Assembly (NCBI RefSeq): GCF_000485595.1
Contig: NW_014577301.1
Location: 62,366-108,607 of the forward strand
Direction of reading: 5' to 3'
DNA from: Priapulus caudatus
Lineage: Eukaryota; Priapulida; Priapulimorpha; Priapulimorphida; Priapulidae
DNA length: 46,242 nt
The translations under genes and the position numbers were made by a program. Below are positions 36,232-46,242 of this stretch, piece by piece. How positions within the stretch are numbered: position 1 is the first letter of the stretch; every line of letters begins with the position of its first letter. The notes below the pieces were generated by a model. It made no database searches. It saw nothing but the letters and a program-made list of their open reading frames with translations, and was not told the origin of the DNA.

Positions 36232-39200
36232 ATACCGCGAGTACGTTATATTTCTGGCTAATTAATTAACTCATCTTGTTCAATAACTCAAATAGTCACA
36301 GAAACTATACCTAAGACAGTTGGTGTTATATTGTATCTAGAATTTTTAGAAATGATAACTCAAATCGTTTCGGCGAGATATTAAGCTATGACGAATACCG
36401 CGCGTACGGATATTCTGGTAATTAATTAACTATTCGTGCTTCAATAAACTAAAATTCACATAAACCATAGCCTAAGACATGTGTTTAAAGTGTATCAGAA
36501 TTTAGAAATGCAACTCAAATCGTTCGCCCGAGATATTAGCCTTATGGACTATACCAGCGCGTAGTTATTCTTGGTATTAATTAAAATATTCGTGTTTCAA
36601 TAAAACTCAAAAAATTCACAGAAACATAGTCTAAGTAATTGTTTATATTGTATCTTGAGAATTTTAGAAATTGACTAACTCAAATCGTTCGCGAGATATT
36701 TGCCTATGACGAGTACGCGCGCTGTATATTAGCCTATATGACGATCTCGCGTACGTAATTTGATAATTTATTAAAACTAATCGTCGTCGCTTCAATAACT
36801 TCTAAATTTCAGAAACTTAGCTAAGACATGTGGTTTATAATGTATCTAGAATTTTAGAATGTAACTCAAATCGTTTCGCGAGGATTAATTAGCTATACGA
36901 TTACCGCGCGTAATATTAGCCTATGACGATACCGGCCGCGTACGTATTATTTCTGGGATAATTAATTAAACTATTCGTGCTTTAATTAACTCAAAATACA
37001 GAAAACCCAATAAGCATAAAATGATAGATAATAATTAGTTATCTAAAATTTTTAAGAAATGTACCTCAAAATCGTTCGCGAGATATTAGCGCTATGACGA
37101 TACCGCGCGTTATAGTTAGCCTATGACTTATACCGCGGCAGTACGTATATTGTCTTGGTGAATAATTAAACTTATTCGTTGCTTTCATAATAAAGCTTTC
37201 AAAGATCACAAAAAACGAGAAGCTAAAGACATGTGGTTCTAATATGTATCTAGAATTTTAGAAATGTACTGAAAGTGCGTTGCGGGACTATAGCCTATGC
37301 GATGACGCGCGTACGTATATTTCTGTAATGAATTAAACTGATTCGTGTGTTCAGATAAACTCAAAATTCACAGAAAACCGTAAGCTAAAGACAGTGTGGT
37401 TGGTATGATGTGTATCTAGAATTTTAGAAAGGTAACTCAAAATCGTTCGCGAGATATTGCTCTATGACGATTACCGCGCTAGTATTAAGGCCTATGACGA
37501 TACCGCGTCGGTAACGTTATATTTCTGAATAATTAATTAATACTAATCGTCGTGCTTCATAAACGGGGAAATTTATCAGGAAAACCGAGTTACTAAGGAA
37601 CACATGGTGTTTATATGTATCGTAAGAAGTTTTTAGAATGTAAATCAAAATCGTTCGCGAGATAATTAGCACTTATGATCGATACCGCGAGTTATTAGCA
37701 TAGTGAGGGCATACCGGTATCGTTTATATTTCGGGTAATTAAGTTAAAATATTCGTTGCTTCAATAAAATCAAAGATTCACACAAACCAATAGCTAAGCA
37801 TGGTGATTTATATGTAGGTCTAGGAATCTGATGAAATGTACCTCAAATCGGTTCGCGAGGATATTAGCCTATGACGATACCGCGCGTATATTAGCCTATG
37901 ACTATACGCGCGGATCTCCGCGTAGCGTCATAATTTTCTTAGGAATTAATTAGCTATATTCGTGCTTTCAATAAAACTCAAAAGATGACGGAAACAGTAG
38001 AATGAATGACAATGTTGCGTTATATGTATCTCGAATATATTATAAAATGTACTTGCAAATTCGGCGTAGGTATTATGCTATTTGACGATACGCGGTCGCC
38101 GATATTTAGACCGCTGATGACGCATGATACCGCGTCCGCCCCCGGCAGTAAGGTATATTTTGCGGGAAGTAGATTAACTGATTCGGGGTGCTTCAATAAG
38201 ACTCAAGAAAATTCACAAAACATAAGCTAGAGGACATGTGTTTTATTGTGTTCGTAGAATTGTTAGAAAGTAACTGGAGAATCTGTTTCGCGAGAGTATT
38301 AGCCGATGACGGATCGCGGCGGTAGTATGTATTTCTGGTAATTAAGTTGAGAAGGAAACTATTGCGTGTTCAATAAACTCAAAATTCACAGAAACCGGTA
38401 GACTAAGGGACATGTGTTTATGATTGTACATGAATTTTAGAAACGTTATTCCAACATGCGTTCGGCCGATAGAGGTACTGTTGCGCGGTATGAACGAGGT
38501 TACACGCGAGCGGGTATGATTGAGCTATGCACGATACCGCGGCTGTAGCTGATATGTGCTGAGATAATTCGGAATAGTAAAATGTCGAATCGTCGGGCTT
38601 CAAATAAACTGAAGAATTTACAGGAGACCATAGGCTAAGAACCGCTGCTCTCCCAGGCCCGCGTTGTATAGTGTATTATACGAATTTTCAGGGAAATGTA
38701 ATGCAAATCGTGTTCGCGGACGATGATTTAGCGTATGACGGGATACGCGGCGCCTTGATTATGTACGCCGTCCATGAGCGAAGTGACCGCGCGTAGTATA
38801 CTTTCCGTTAATTCACATTATAACTATTCTGCTGCCAATGAAACTCCAAAAATTCACAGAAACCATGAGACTAGAATGTGTTCCTATCATTTATCTAGAA
38901 CTCTCCTAGAACACGTGTACCTCACATCGTGTCGCAGATATTGGTCTATGACGAGCCAGTAGCCGCTGTATATTAGCTATGACCTATCATCGCGCCAGTA
39001 GCGATACTATTTTCTGCTCAATTACATTAACACATTCGTGCTCAACTAACTCAAAATTCACAGAAACGTCCCCCCCCGTACGCTAAAGCATGTGTTTATA
39101 TGTATCTTAGAATTTTACGAAGTGTGAACTCAAATCGTTCGAGAGATAATTTGCTAATGACGATACGCGCGATATATAAGCCTATAGACGATACGCGCCC

Positions 39201-41344
39201 GTACGTATATTTTGATAAATATAATTAAACTATCGTAGTGCTTCAAATAACTGAAAATTTACAGAAAACCATAGCTAAGAATGTGTTATATGTATCTAGA
39301 ATTTAGAAATGTACTCAAATCGTTCGCGACCAATATTAGGACCTATGACGATTACCGCGGTATATTAGCTATTGAACGATTAGCCGTGCATCCCCCCCCA
39401 TACGTACGTAATTTTCCTGGTAATTAATTAACTTATTCGTGCTTATAAATCTAAAATTCACAGTAAACCATAGCTAAACATGTGTTTAATATGTATCTCA
39501 GAATCTTTAGAAATGTACCTCACATCGTTCGCCGCACAGATATCTAGCCCCTATGACGATTACCGCGCGTTATAGCTCATGACATATTACCGCTGCGTAC
39601 GTTATATTTCTGGTAATTAATTAAAACTATTCGTGCTCTCACACACTCAAAGATTCACAGACCATAGCCTAAGACATGTTTTATATTATCTCACACTCTC
39701 TAGAAATAGTACCTCAACGGTCGCTGGAGATTTAGGCCTATAGACCGATAACCGCGCGTATATTAGCCTTATGACTATACGCGACGTAGGTATATTCTCG
39801 GTAATTAATTAAACTATGTGTTCAATAACTCAAAAATTCACAAAACCTATACGCTAAGACATGTTTTATATGGTATCTAGAACTTTTAGAATGTACTGGA
39901 ATCGGGTTCGCCGGAGATATTAGCCTATGACAATACCGCGCGTACGTTATTTCTCGGTGAATTCAATTGAAACCTAATTCGGTTTGTCACATAAACTCAA
40001 AATTCGCACAGACAACCTTATGCTAAGACATGGATGTTATATGTATCAACCAGTTTTTAAGAAATGATAACTTCCAAATCCGTCCTCGCGACTATATTTG
40101 CTATGCACGATCACGCGCTATATTAGCTATGACGAACGCGTGTACGTATATTTCTTATGCATAATTAGAATTAACCTAATAGGCTCTCGATCGCACCACC
40201 TACAACTCAACATTTCCTACACAAACCCTAGCTAAACATGTGTTTATATGATACTCTAAGAACATTTTGTATAGACAATGCTCACACTCAAATCGGCGCT
40301 CTCCGCGAGATATTAGCCTTATGACGAATAACGCGCGTTATTAGCCTATGACGATACGCGGCGTAAGTATATTTTCTGAGTAATTAATTTTATACACTAT
40401 TTTCGTTGCTTCAATAAACTATCAAAATTCACAGGAACCATAAGCTAAACAGTTAGTGTTCCATATATGTATCTGAATCTTGAAATGTAAACCTCAACGT
40501 TCGCGAGATATTAGCCTATGACGAAACCGCCGAGTATATTATTAGCCTATGACATTCGCGACGTTACGTAATTATTTCTCGGGTAATTAAATTAAACTAT
40601 CGTGCTTCAAATAATCACAATTCACAGAAAAACCATAGCTAAACATGTGTTTATAAGTATCCTAGAACTTTTAGAAATGTAACTAACAATCACCCGCTTA
40701 ACGGCGCGCAGGAGCTCATTAGGTCCCTTAGAGACGACCTACGCGCGTATCATCTCGCCCTGCATGACTATACGCGCGTCGCTCTACCTCTTGCTCGCGC
40801 GGGCCGCCCCTCTGGTACATTAATTAAACTAAAATTCCGTGCTTAAACTACAACTCAAAATCACAAAAACCACTAGCTGAAGAAGTGTCTCTTATGTATC
40901 TAGAAATTTGTAGAAATGTAACTGAAATCGTTCGCGAGATATTAGGCCTATCGACGACCTCACCGCCGCTCACCGCGCCTACTATTCATCTGGTAATTAA
41001 TTTAAACCAGTTACGGTGCGTCAATAAACTTCAAATTCACAAAACCATAGCTAAGACATCGTGGTATCCGTATTATGTACTAGAATTTAGAATGTCCAGA
41101 GCCAAATCGTCGCGAGATACTCTCAGTGACACTCTACCGCAGCCTCGTACGTATATTTCTTACCGGAAATTAACTTAACTAATTCGTGTTCATATAACTC
41201 AAAATTAACCAAGAAACCTCAGCTCAAGACATGTGTTTATTGTATCTAGAATCATTCTAGGACAATGTAACTCTCAAATCAGTATCGCGAGATAATTTGC
41301 GTATGACTAGTTACGCGGACCTATATTAGCCCTAATGACGATAA
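36232..41344 (+). repeat. Satellite array, tract 2
   Basis: The same monomer as 24117-31745, again with heavy indel noise and junk patches (for example 40690-40815). It stops abruptly at 41344, where clean sequence begins. Confidence 0.95.
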
Positions 41345-41348
41345 ATAG

Positions 41349-41409
41349 GATAGGATGTCTATATGGATGTCAGGATAGGATGTATTATACTATAGGATAG
41401 GATGTCTAT
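41349..41409 (+). repeat. 61-bp copy of the contig end at 32156-32216
   Basis: 61 bp with one mismatch to 32156-32216, itself built from repeats of ATAGGATGTCTAT. Confidence 0.95.
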
Positions 41410-41809
41410 GATTGCCATTGCCATAGCCGGGTTGAGGGCCCCGACAAACATGGTGGAATTTCGCATCATAGAGCTGGCAAATGTTTCGAGTGAAGATTGT
41501 ACGGTTAATGTGCAGTGATTTTGCATGAATAAAATGCATGTTGCGTGTTGATAGCAACTGTTTACGTATTTTTAATTATTTTCTGTGTGCTGCATGCTTA
41601 TTCAGGCCTGCCGCCTATGGACGCCCTCTATTGTTGGAAAACACCTGCGCCGCCACCACAAACAAGAGAGCAATTTTCATCTGATGTTCCCGCGCTCATG
41701 TACTTGTTTTGAGTTCGTAGTCGTTTGTGTTGTAGGAGTAACGATATCATGTTTGTTGATCATTATTGATATTTAAAGAATTAACTATTATTTAAGTGCA
41801 GAAAGCAAG

Positions 41810-42110
41810 ATGGATGTATCCATTCCTGGTCTCACTACTCAGGTATGTGAGCGTTTAGGTGATCTTTGCCCAGATGAAAACAAATGCAGCGAATCTCGAG
41901 AAGAAATTCACTCCTCTGATTCAGGCTTTTGCAGAAAGCTAGCTAATCTCGCCGTGCCAGCAGATTCAAATGTCAGCACTACAGGTAGCATTTCTGTAAT
42001 CGATAAAAACTCCGTGCATAGAATCTGCTCTGGACAAGTCATCCTTACTCTAGCTACGGCTGTGAAGGAACTGATAGAAAACAGTATTGATGCTGGAGCA
42101 TGTGTGATAG
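41810..42110 (+). CDS. PMS2: PMS2 mismatch-repair protein, first coding exon (partial gene)
   Basis: PMS2 pairs with MLH1 as MutL-alpha, the nuclear endonuclease of post-replicative mismatch repair. The ATG at 41810 has a good Kozak context (aagATGG). Residues 63-97 read [19 protein letters not shown], then [15 protein letters not shown]. This is the N-terminal GHKL ATPase motif I: by analogy with MutL, Glu87 would be the ATP-hydrolysis base and Asn91 the Mg ligand. The donor ATAG|gtttgt ends the exon in phase 1. About 62 residues precede the conserved block, far more than in vertebrate PMS2. No later exon was seen up to 46242, so the gene continues outside or was lost in assembly. Confidence 0.93.
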
Positions 42111-42147
42111 GTTTGTTAAATTTGAAGCGCATCTACACGCTAATTTC

Positions 42148-42178
42148 TCCAGTACTACTACTACTACTACTACTAGAC
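42148..42178 (+). repeat. ACT trinucleotide microsatellite
   Basis: About nine CTA/ACT units shortly downstream of the PMS2 exon, in the intron. Confidence 0.9.
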
Positions 42179-42540
42179 TAGCAAATACTTCGCGACGTGT
42201 CATGCATAATCATACTACCTTATGACAAAATAAACTCTAGTTTCTCCCATTTCACTGCGCGTTGTCTTATAAAAGGTATTTGAAAATACCTCCAATGTTG
42301 TTCAAATTCTCCGATGACGGATGTTGTTGACACTTTCGCGTTGCTCCCCTTTTAGATGCCAGAGCAAAACCGTACAGCAGGTGTAGCAAGATTTCTACGG
42401 CCGTGTGCGTTTTGTTCGCGGCTTGTACGCCTGCTAGCGCGCAATGGTGAAGTGACATTATCAGTTCGCCGATATCGAAGCCTAATACGTTATATCTCGA
42501 GTTTATTAGCGCTGCCTATTAATTATTAGCTGCAATGGCT

Positions 42541-43310
42541 GACATAGTCTCAGATGCAGCTTGTAGAATCGATGATCGTCCGTCCTCCAGTCCGTCGAGC
42601 GTCCGGTCCGTCCGTCCGTCCGTTTTTCCGTGTCTTGATCAAACAGTTGCGCACAAATTTAGGGACCGCCCTCGGTACGTGACGATATGTCGGGACGTGG
42701 GGTTGGGGATCATTGGTAATCATGAAAACAGATTTGGGATGTCGAAGGCTGGGGGTCAAAGCGGCAAGAGGCTGTAAAGAAAGGGGAACATTCGACTCCT
42801 TAACTTAAGGTATAGGCAGGAAATGCAAAATGCGGCACAATCTAACGGCTCGACCTAGGCTCAGGTGATAGATCGCGGCGGTGTTATAGTCAATCTGTAG
42901 GAAAAAGCCATCACGTGGGCCGAAATTGGAGGTCACCAGGTCAATGGGCACAGGGTCAGACTTTTAGAACATTTTCTGAGGACAGTGTCTCTGACGGAGC
43001 GATGAAAAACTTTTTTTGTTTCAGCGGTGACCTTAGCATTTTTATGCTTTATTGACAAGGTATTGAAAATATGCTTTCCACTGACATGCGAAAGTATATG
43101 AGTCGGATAACCTTTTACCCTGAAGAGGAGGGTATAAACATGATTTGTTGGGACTGTTAACAACAGGACATGAACTGCGTTTGCTATTATTAGGAGCCAT
43201 ACTCGTGTCAATGTGATTTACAAGCTTGCACCAGTTTAATGCAAAGGCACAATGTTATGTTGGAACAAGGGTTTTACGGCTCCTTAAATCATATCATTAT
43301 TCTAACGCAG
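42541..43310 (+). repeat. Dispersed repeat A, copy 3
   Basis: It aligns with 3302-3995: a degenerate starting palindrome, a GTCC microsatellite, ccttaacttaaggtatagg, tttttgtttcagcggtgacc, and a distal part around ctccttaaatc. It lies in the presumed first intron of PMS2. Confidence 0.85.
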
Positions 43311-43935
43311 TCGTGTCTATAGCACCCTGCCCCTGGGCCTGAAGCGGAATGGAGATCAGTGAATGCTCGCATGAGCCAAACGGACTGGTCAGCACGCTTA
43401 CGTATCATAATTGGTTGCCTGCGCAAACCTGCAATCGCACGTGTTAACTCACAGCTGGATCTCTATTATTATCGCCTGCCGCTGAATATACTTACTGGAT
43501 TTTAGCCTGTACGACCTACTGTAGGTTTCAGGAACTCCCTGCGCAGCTAGAAGAGCAATGCCATCTTTGTTATGAGATTACACTATGCACGCCGCCATCT
43601 CTCGGCACTATAGGCCTAGTTTAACATAGATTTATATTCTCATGTAAAGTTGTTAAACGAGATAAATAATAACTAGTACCATATAATATATAATATTTAC
43701 TTTTCATCTTGATCGTAACAATATCATGTAGCTATGTGCCGTGCGTTATCCATTTACCAGGTGATGCGAACATAAGGCTGTACCATAGAAAATTAGAGAC
43801 GACTATATATTACTGGATTGCTACTGACTGCTTACCACTCAGGGGGGCATAAAACAAATACTATTGAGGGGCAGCAAAAGGATCATCGCTGGGTTTTTAA
43901 ATTTTTTGAATAATTAGAGGAGAGAAAGGTCATTA
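43311..43935. other. Presumed PMS2 intron sequence
   Basis: No conserved PMS2 exon (for example the motif around VSDNGCG) could be found. AT-rich, nothing else recognised. Confidence 0.5.
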
Positions 43936-44225
43936 AGATAAAGAGCAGAGAGAGAGTACTAAATCTGAGACGGGGACAGGAAACGGTGATACGGTGTGTA
44001 CTGCGACGCGGGAACGGGGGTACAAATTTCAGGTCGTGCGAGAATGGTGTGCAAGGGGATGGGAGGTGGAGGCAGGGAGGGAGGTCGAAGCAGGGGAGGG
44101 CAGATGGGAGTAAGGGGGTGCGAAGTGAGAGCAAGGGGAGTGAAAGCTGAGGCAGGAGGGAGCGGAGGTGAGAGGAGTTGAGGGGGGAGTGGGACGCAGT
44201 GGGGCAAGGGAAAGTGTGGGACGAG
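43936..44225 (+). repeat. G/A-rich low-complexity tract
   Basis: Irregular GGGAGG/GGAGTG runs on the + strand with quadruplex potential. Long open frames on both strands are compositional. Confidence 0.8.
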
Positions 44226-44424
44226 AAGGACTCCCCGCCCCTCAAATTAAAACTCTGGAGACCATGCCTCATATGTGAAATCTTTTATAGATAGATAACA
44301 ATAGATAGACTGTGAATCGTATGTACACAAATTCGAAAGAGTGAAAGGCAAGTATCATTTAAATAAAATAAACCAAAATCGTCCATGGGGGGAGATAGTG
44401 GAAGCACTGTCCTACAATGCATCG

Positions 44425-44690
44425 TGTACGCAACTGCGTATTGCATATCTGCGCCTAACACAATGTAGTCAGCTACGCAACGACATGAAATCTGTCTTCA
44501 TAACGTGAGCAACAACCCAGATTGAGCCAGACGCGCTGCGGCTCTTGTTACTCCCAATAAAACCAATTGACAATTGATGTTACATACACTGCCACAGGGT
44601 TCTGCCCAGGATTTTTTAGTGCGGGGCGCATGATGCAAGCCCGGTAGCGCGAAGCCCAATCTAGGGTCCGGGGCATGCCCACGGAAAACT
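44425..44690 (+). repeat. Dispersed repeats C and B, second copies
   Basis: 44425-44560 resembles 15790-15920 (repeat C) and 44598-44685 matches 2562-2675 (repeat B) with small deletions. Confidence 0.75.
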
Positions 44691-46242
44691 TATTTCATTT
44701 TCGGATACTCATGAAACTTAATTTTTCTACACTTTGCTGAGCAGAATAAAAAAACCTCATATATCAGTACTATATACTACAACTATCTTAAAATGTAAAG
44801 CGACTAATAATCTCTGCTCAACACCGCGTCAAGCAACATGTGACGTCACCAAACCGATTCGGTGCGAAAATTGCCTGCAAACAATTCGGCGCATTGGCGC
44901 CAGTTATTACCAGATTCGCCAACCTCTTTCTTATGGCGTTTTAAGCAAACGCCGGCAGTGAAGATGGGAGAAATAGAGTTGATTTTGTCATAAGGTAGTT
45001 GGGGATTATCGAATGTTTCCCCAGGATGAATTGAAACGAGGGGAGGGAGAGAGGGGGAGGGGGAGGGGAAAATAGGGGGGTCCGGCAGTACTGGCGGCTA
45101 GTTTTTATTTACCGTAAATGCGTAAAATCGCCAACACACCATAGACCAGGTATCTTGCGAAGGCACTCATCGTATATAGAATAGCCGATCGCGGAATTTA
45201 GAAAGAAGTTAGTGTTAGGTTTGGGACAGGTTTGACTGTTTTACTTGTGTGTGTTCTGCAGTGCATGCGCTTAGTGTTAGGACGTTTACGCATTAGTGGT
45301 ACTGGTAAAAATACACTGCAGTCGGTGGTCCTGGTCGATGCGGAAATTCTTGACGATTGATTCCCGCCACGTGTCAAAGCTTTTATTGTGGTGGAATTTC
45401 AATCGGGCGGAAGTATTTAAACGGGCGCAACGCATTGAAACTGCGGGGGAGTTGTTCCCAACGGGCGGGCGCCGCCCAGGTTGCGCCAACGTAGGAGCGG
45501 GACTGATTATGCTGTCACGAAAGTATTGCTAGTCTAGTACTGGGAGAAATTAGCGTGTAGATGCGCATATTCTGGCTTTAATCATTTTAATGTAGTGTTA
45601 TGTAGACTGTACTGTAGTTCAATATTGCATTTACAAACTGAATTAATGTCCAGTCACAGTAAATACTATATTTTGTATTTTGAAAATTGTTAAATATTAT
45701 ATATACTATATATATATACAGGGGTAGAAATTAACTTTTTTGAACAAGGAAGTCGATGGACTCCACTGCCCTCAAAAAGAGGATAGTCCGCCAGCAAATG
45801 AGGGCAGTATCAGTCGTAAATTCAAAACTAAAGCAGTAACACAATAACACTGTGTTTATTTGAAGATCCAAGTGCGATGCACGTCTGCAACATTTTCTTG
45901 GGATATCTGCTAGAAAAAAATATCGCGTAATCCGCCGAGCCATTCTATGCACAGCACTATGGCAACGATTCTGAATTTGAATAAAAAATAAATGGTAAAA
46001 AACAACGAAAGTGTATTTACTACCAAAAGTCCTTAATGAATCTCTACTCATCTATCGCCCTTTTTCTTTACCGGACATAATTACTCAGGTAAAGGGCCGC
46101 GTCAAATGCCATCTATCTGCAACAACAAAGTACACCGCGACGCTCGCCCTGCTGCACAAAACAACATGAATAAAGACAGGTAGTAGAAGCGGTGATCGTT
46201 AAATGTCGCTTGACGCTCGCTATCTATTTCACAACATCGGGG
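44691..46242. other. Right end without recognised gene
   Basis: It contains a G-rich run at 45038-45082 and a TA-rich microsatellite at about 45697-45720. No PMS2 exon or other gene motif recognised on either strand. Confidence 0.5.

Noticed and set aside
24117-41344. CRISPR-like or gene-family interpretation of the 155-182 bp repeat
   Set aside because: Units are tandem with no spacers, and the host is eukaryotic; satellite DNA explains it.
43883-44272. 129-codon minus-strand frame rich in Pro/Leu/Ser
   Set aside because: Complement of a G/A-rich low-complexity tract; no motif.

Overview
The window is eukaryotic and animal: intron-rich genes with GT-AG introns, many microsatellites, short inverted-repeat transposons and a Penelope-like retroelement. 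The repeat mix suggests a marine invertebrate, perhaps a non-vertebrate deuterostome; the species cannot be fixed from sequence alone. Two real genes are supported, both on the + strand. The first is an almost complete NOC2L/Noc2 gene (ribosome biogenesis) in 17 recognisable coding exons between 4848 and 20542. The second is the first coding exon of PMS2 (MutL mismatch-repair ATPase) at 41810-42110; no later PMS2 exon was seen before the window ends.

Layout. 1-4847: non-coding and repeat-rich, with palindromes, a telomere-repeat foldback element and dispersed families; the first NOC2L exon was not found. 4848-14858: thirteen NOC2L exons in correct order. Their introns carry a degenerate Penelope-like element with a hammerhead ribozyme (about 5140-7130), two or three hAT-like MITEs, a minisatellite and a triplicated splice acceptor. 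15930-23220: the 3' part of NOC2L appears twice, and the two versions are complementary in quality. In the first, the left half is error-ridden and the right half clean; in the second it is the reverse. This looks like a local contig-order error bridged by noisy long reads. The last four exons are therefore intact only as 20171-20284, 20403-20542, about 18050-18136 and 18495-18657, which is their correct gene order.

23200-23620 is a CA/GC microsatellite. 24120-31745 and 36232-41344 are two tracts of one roughly 155-182 bp satellite, written with many apparent indel errors and showing signs of higher-order structure. Between the tracts lie unique sequence, a 10-N gap and a 1.9 kb homopurine tract that switches to its own complement (33030-34925). 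41345-46242 holds the PMS2 start, then dispersed repeats and G-rich low-complexity sequence.

The most interesting biology is the hammerhead ribozyme and the reverse-transcriptase-less ORF1/GIY-YIG arrangement of the Penelope-like element, the higher-order satellite, the triplicated 3' splice site and the telomere-repeat foldback element. Much of the large-scale structure after 15.9 kb should be treated as assembly-dependent.
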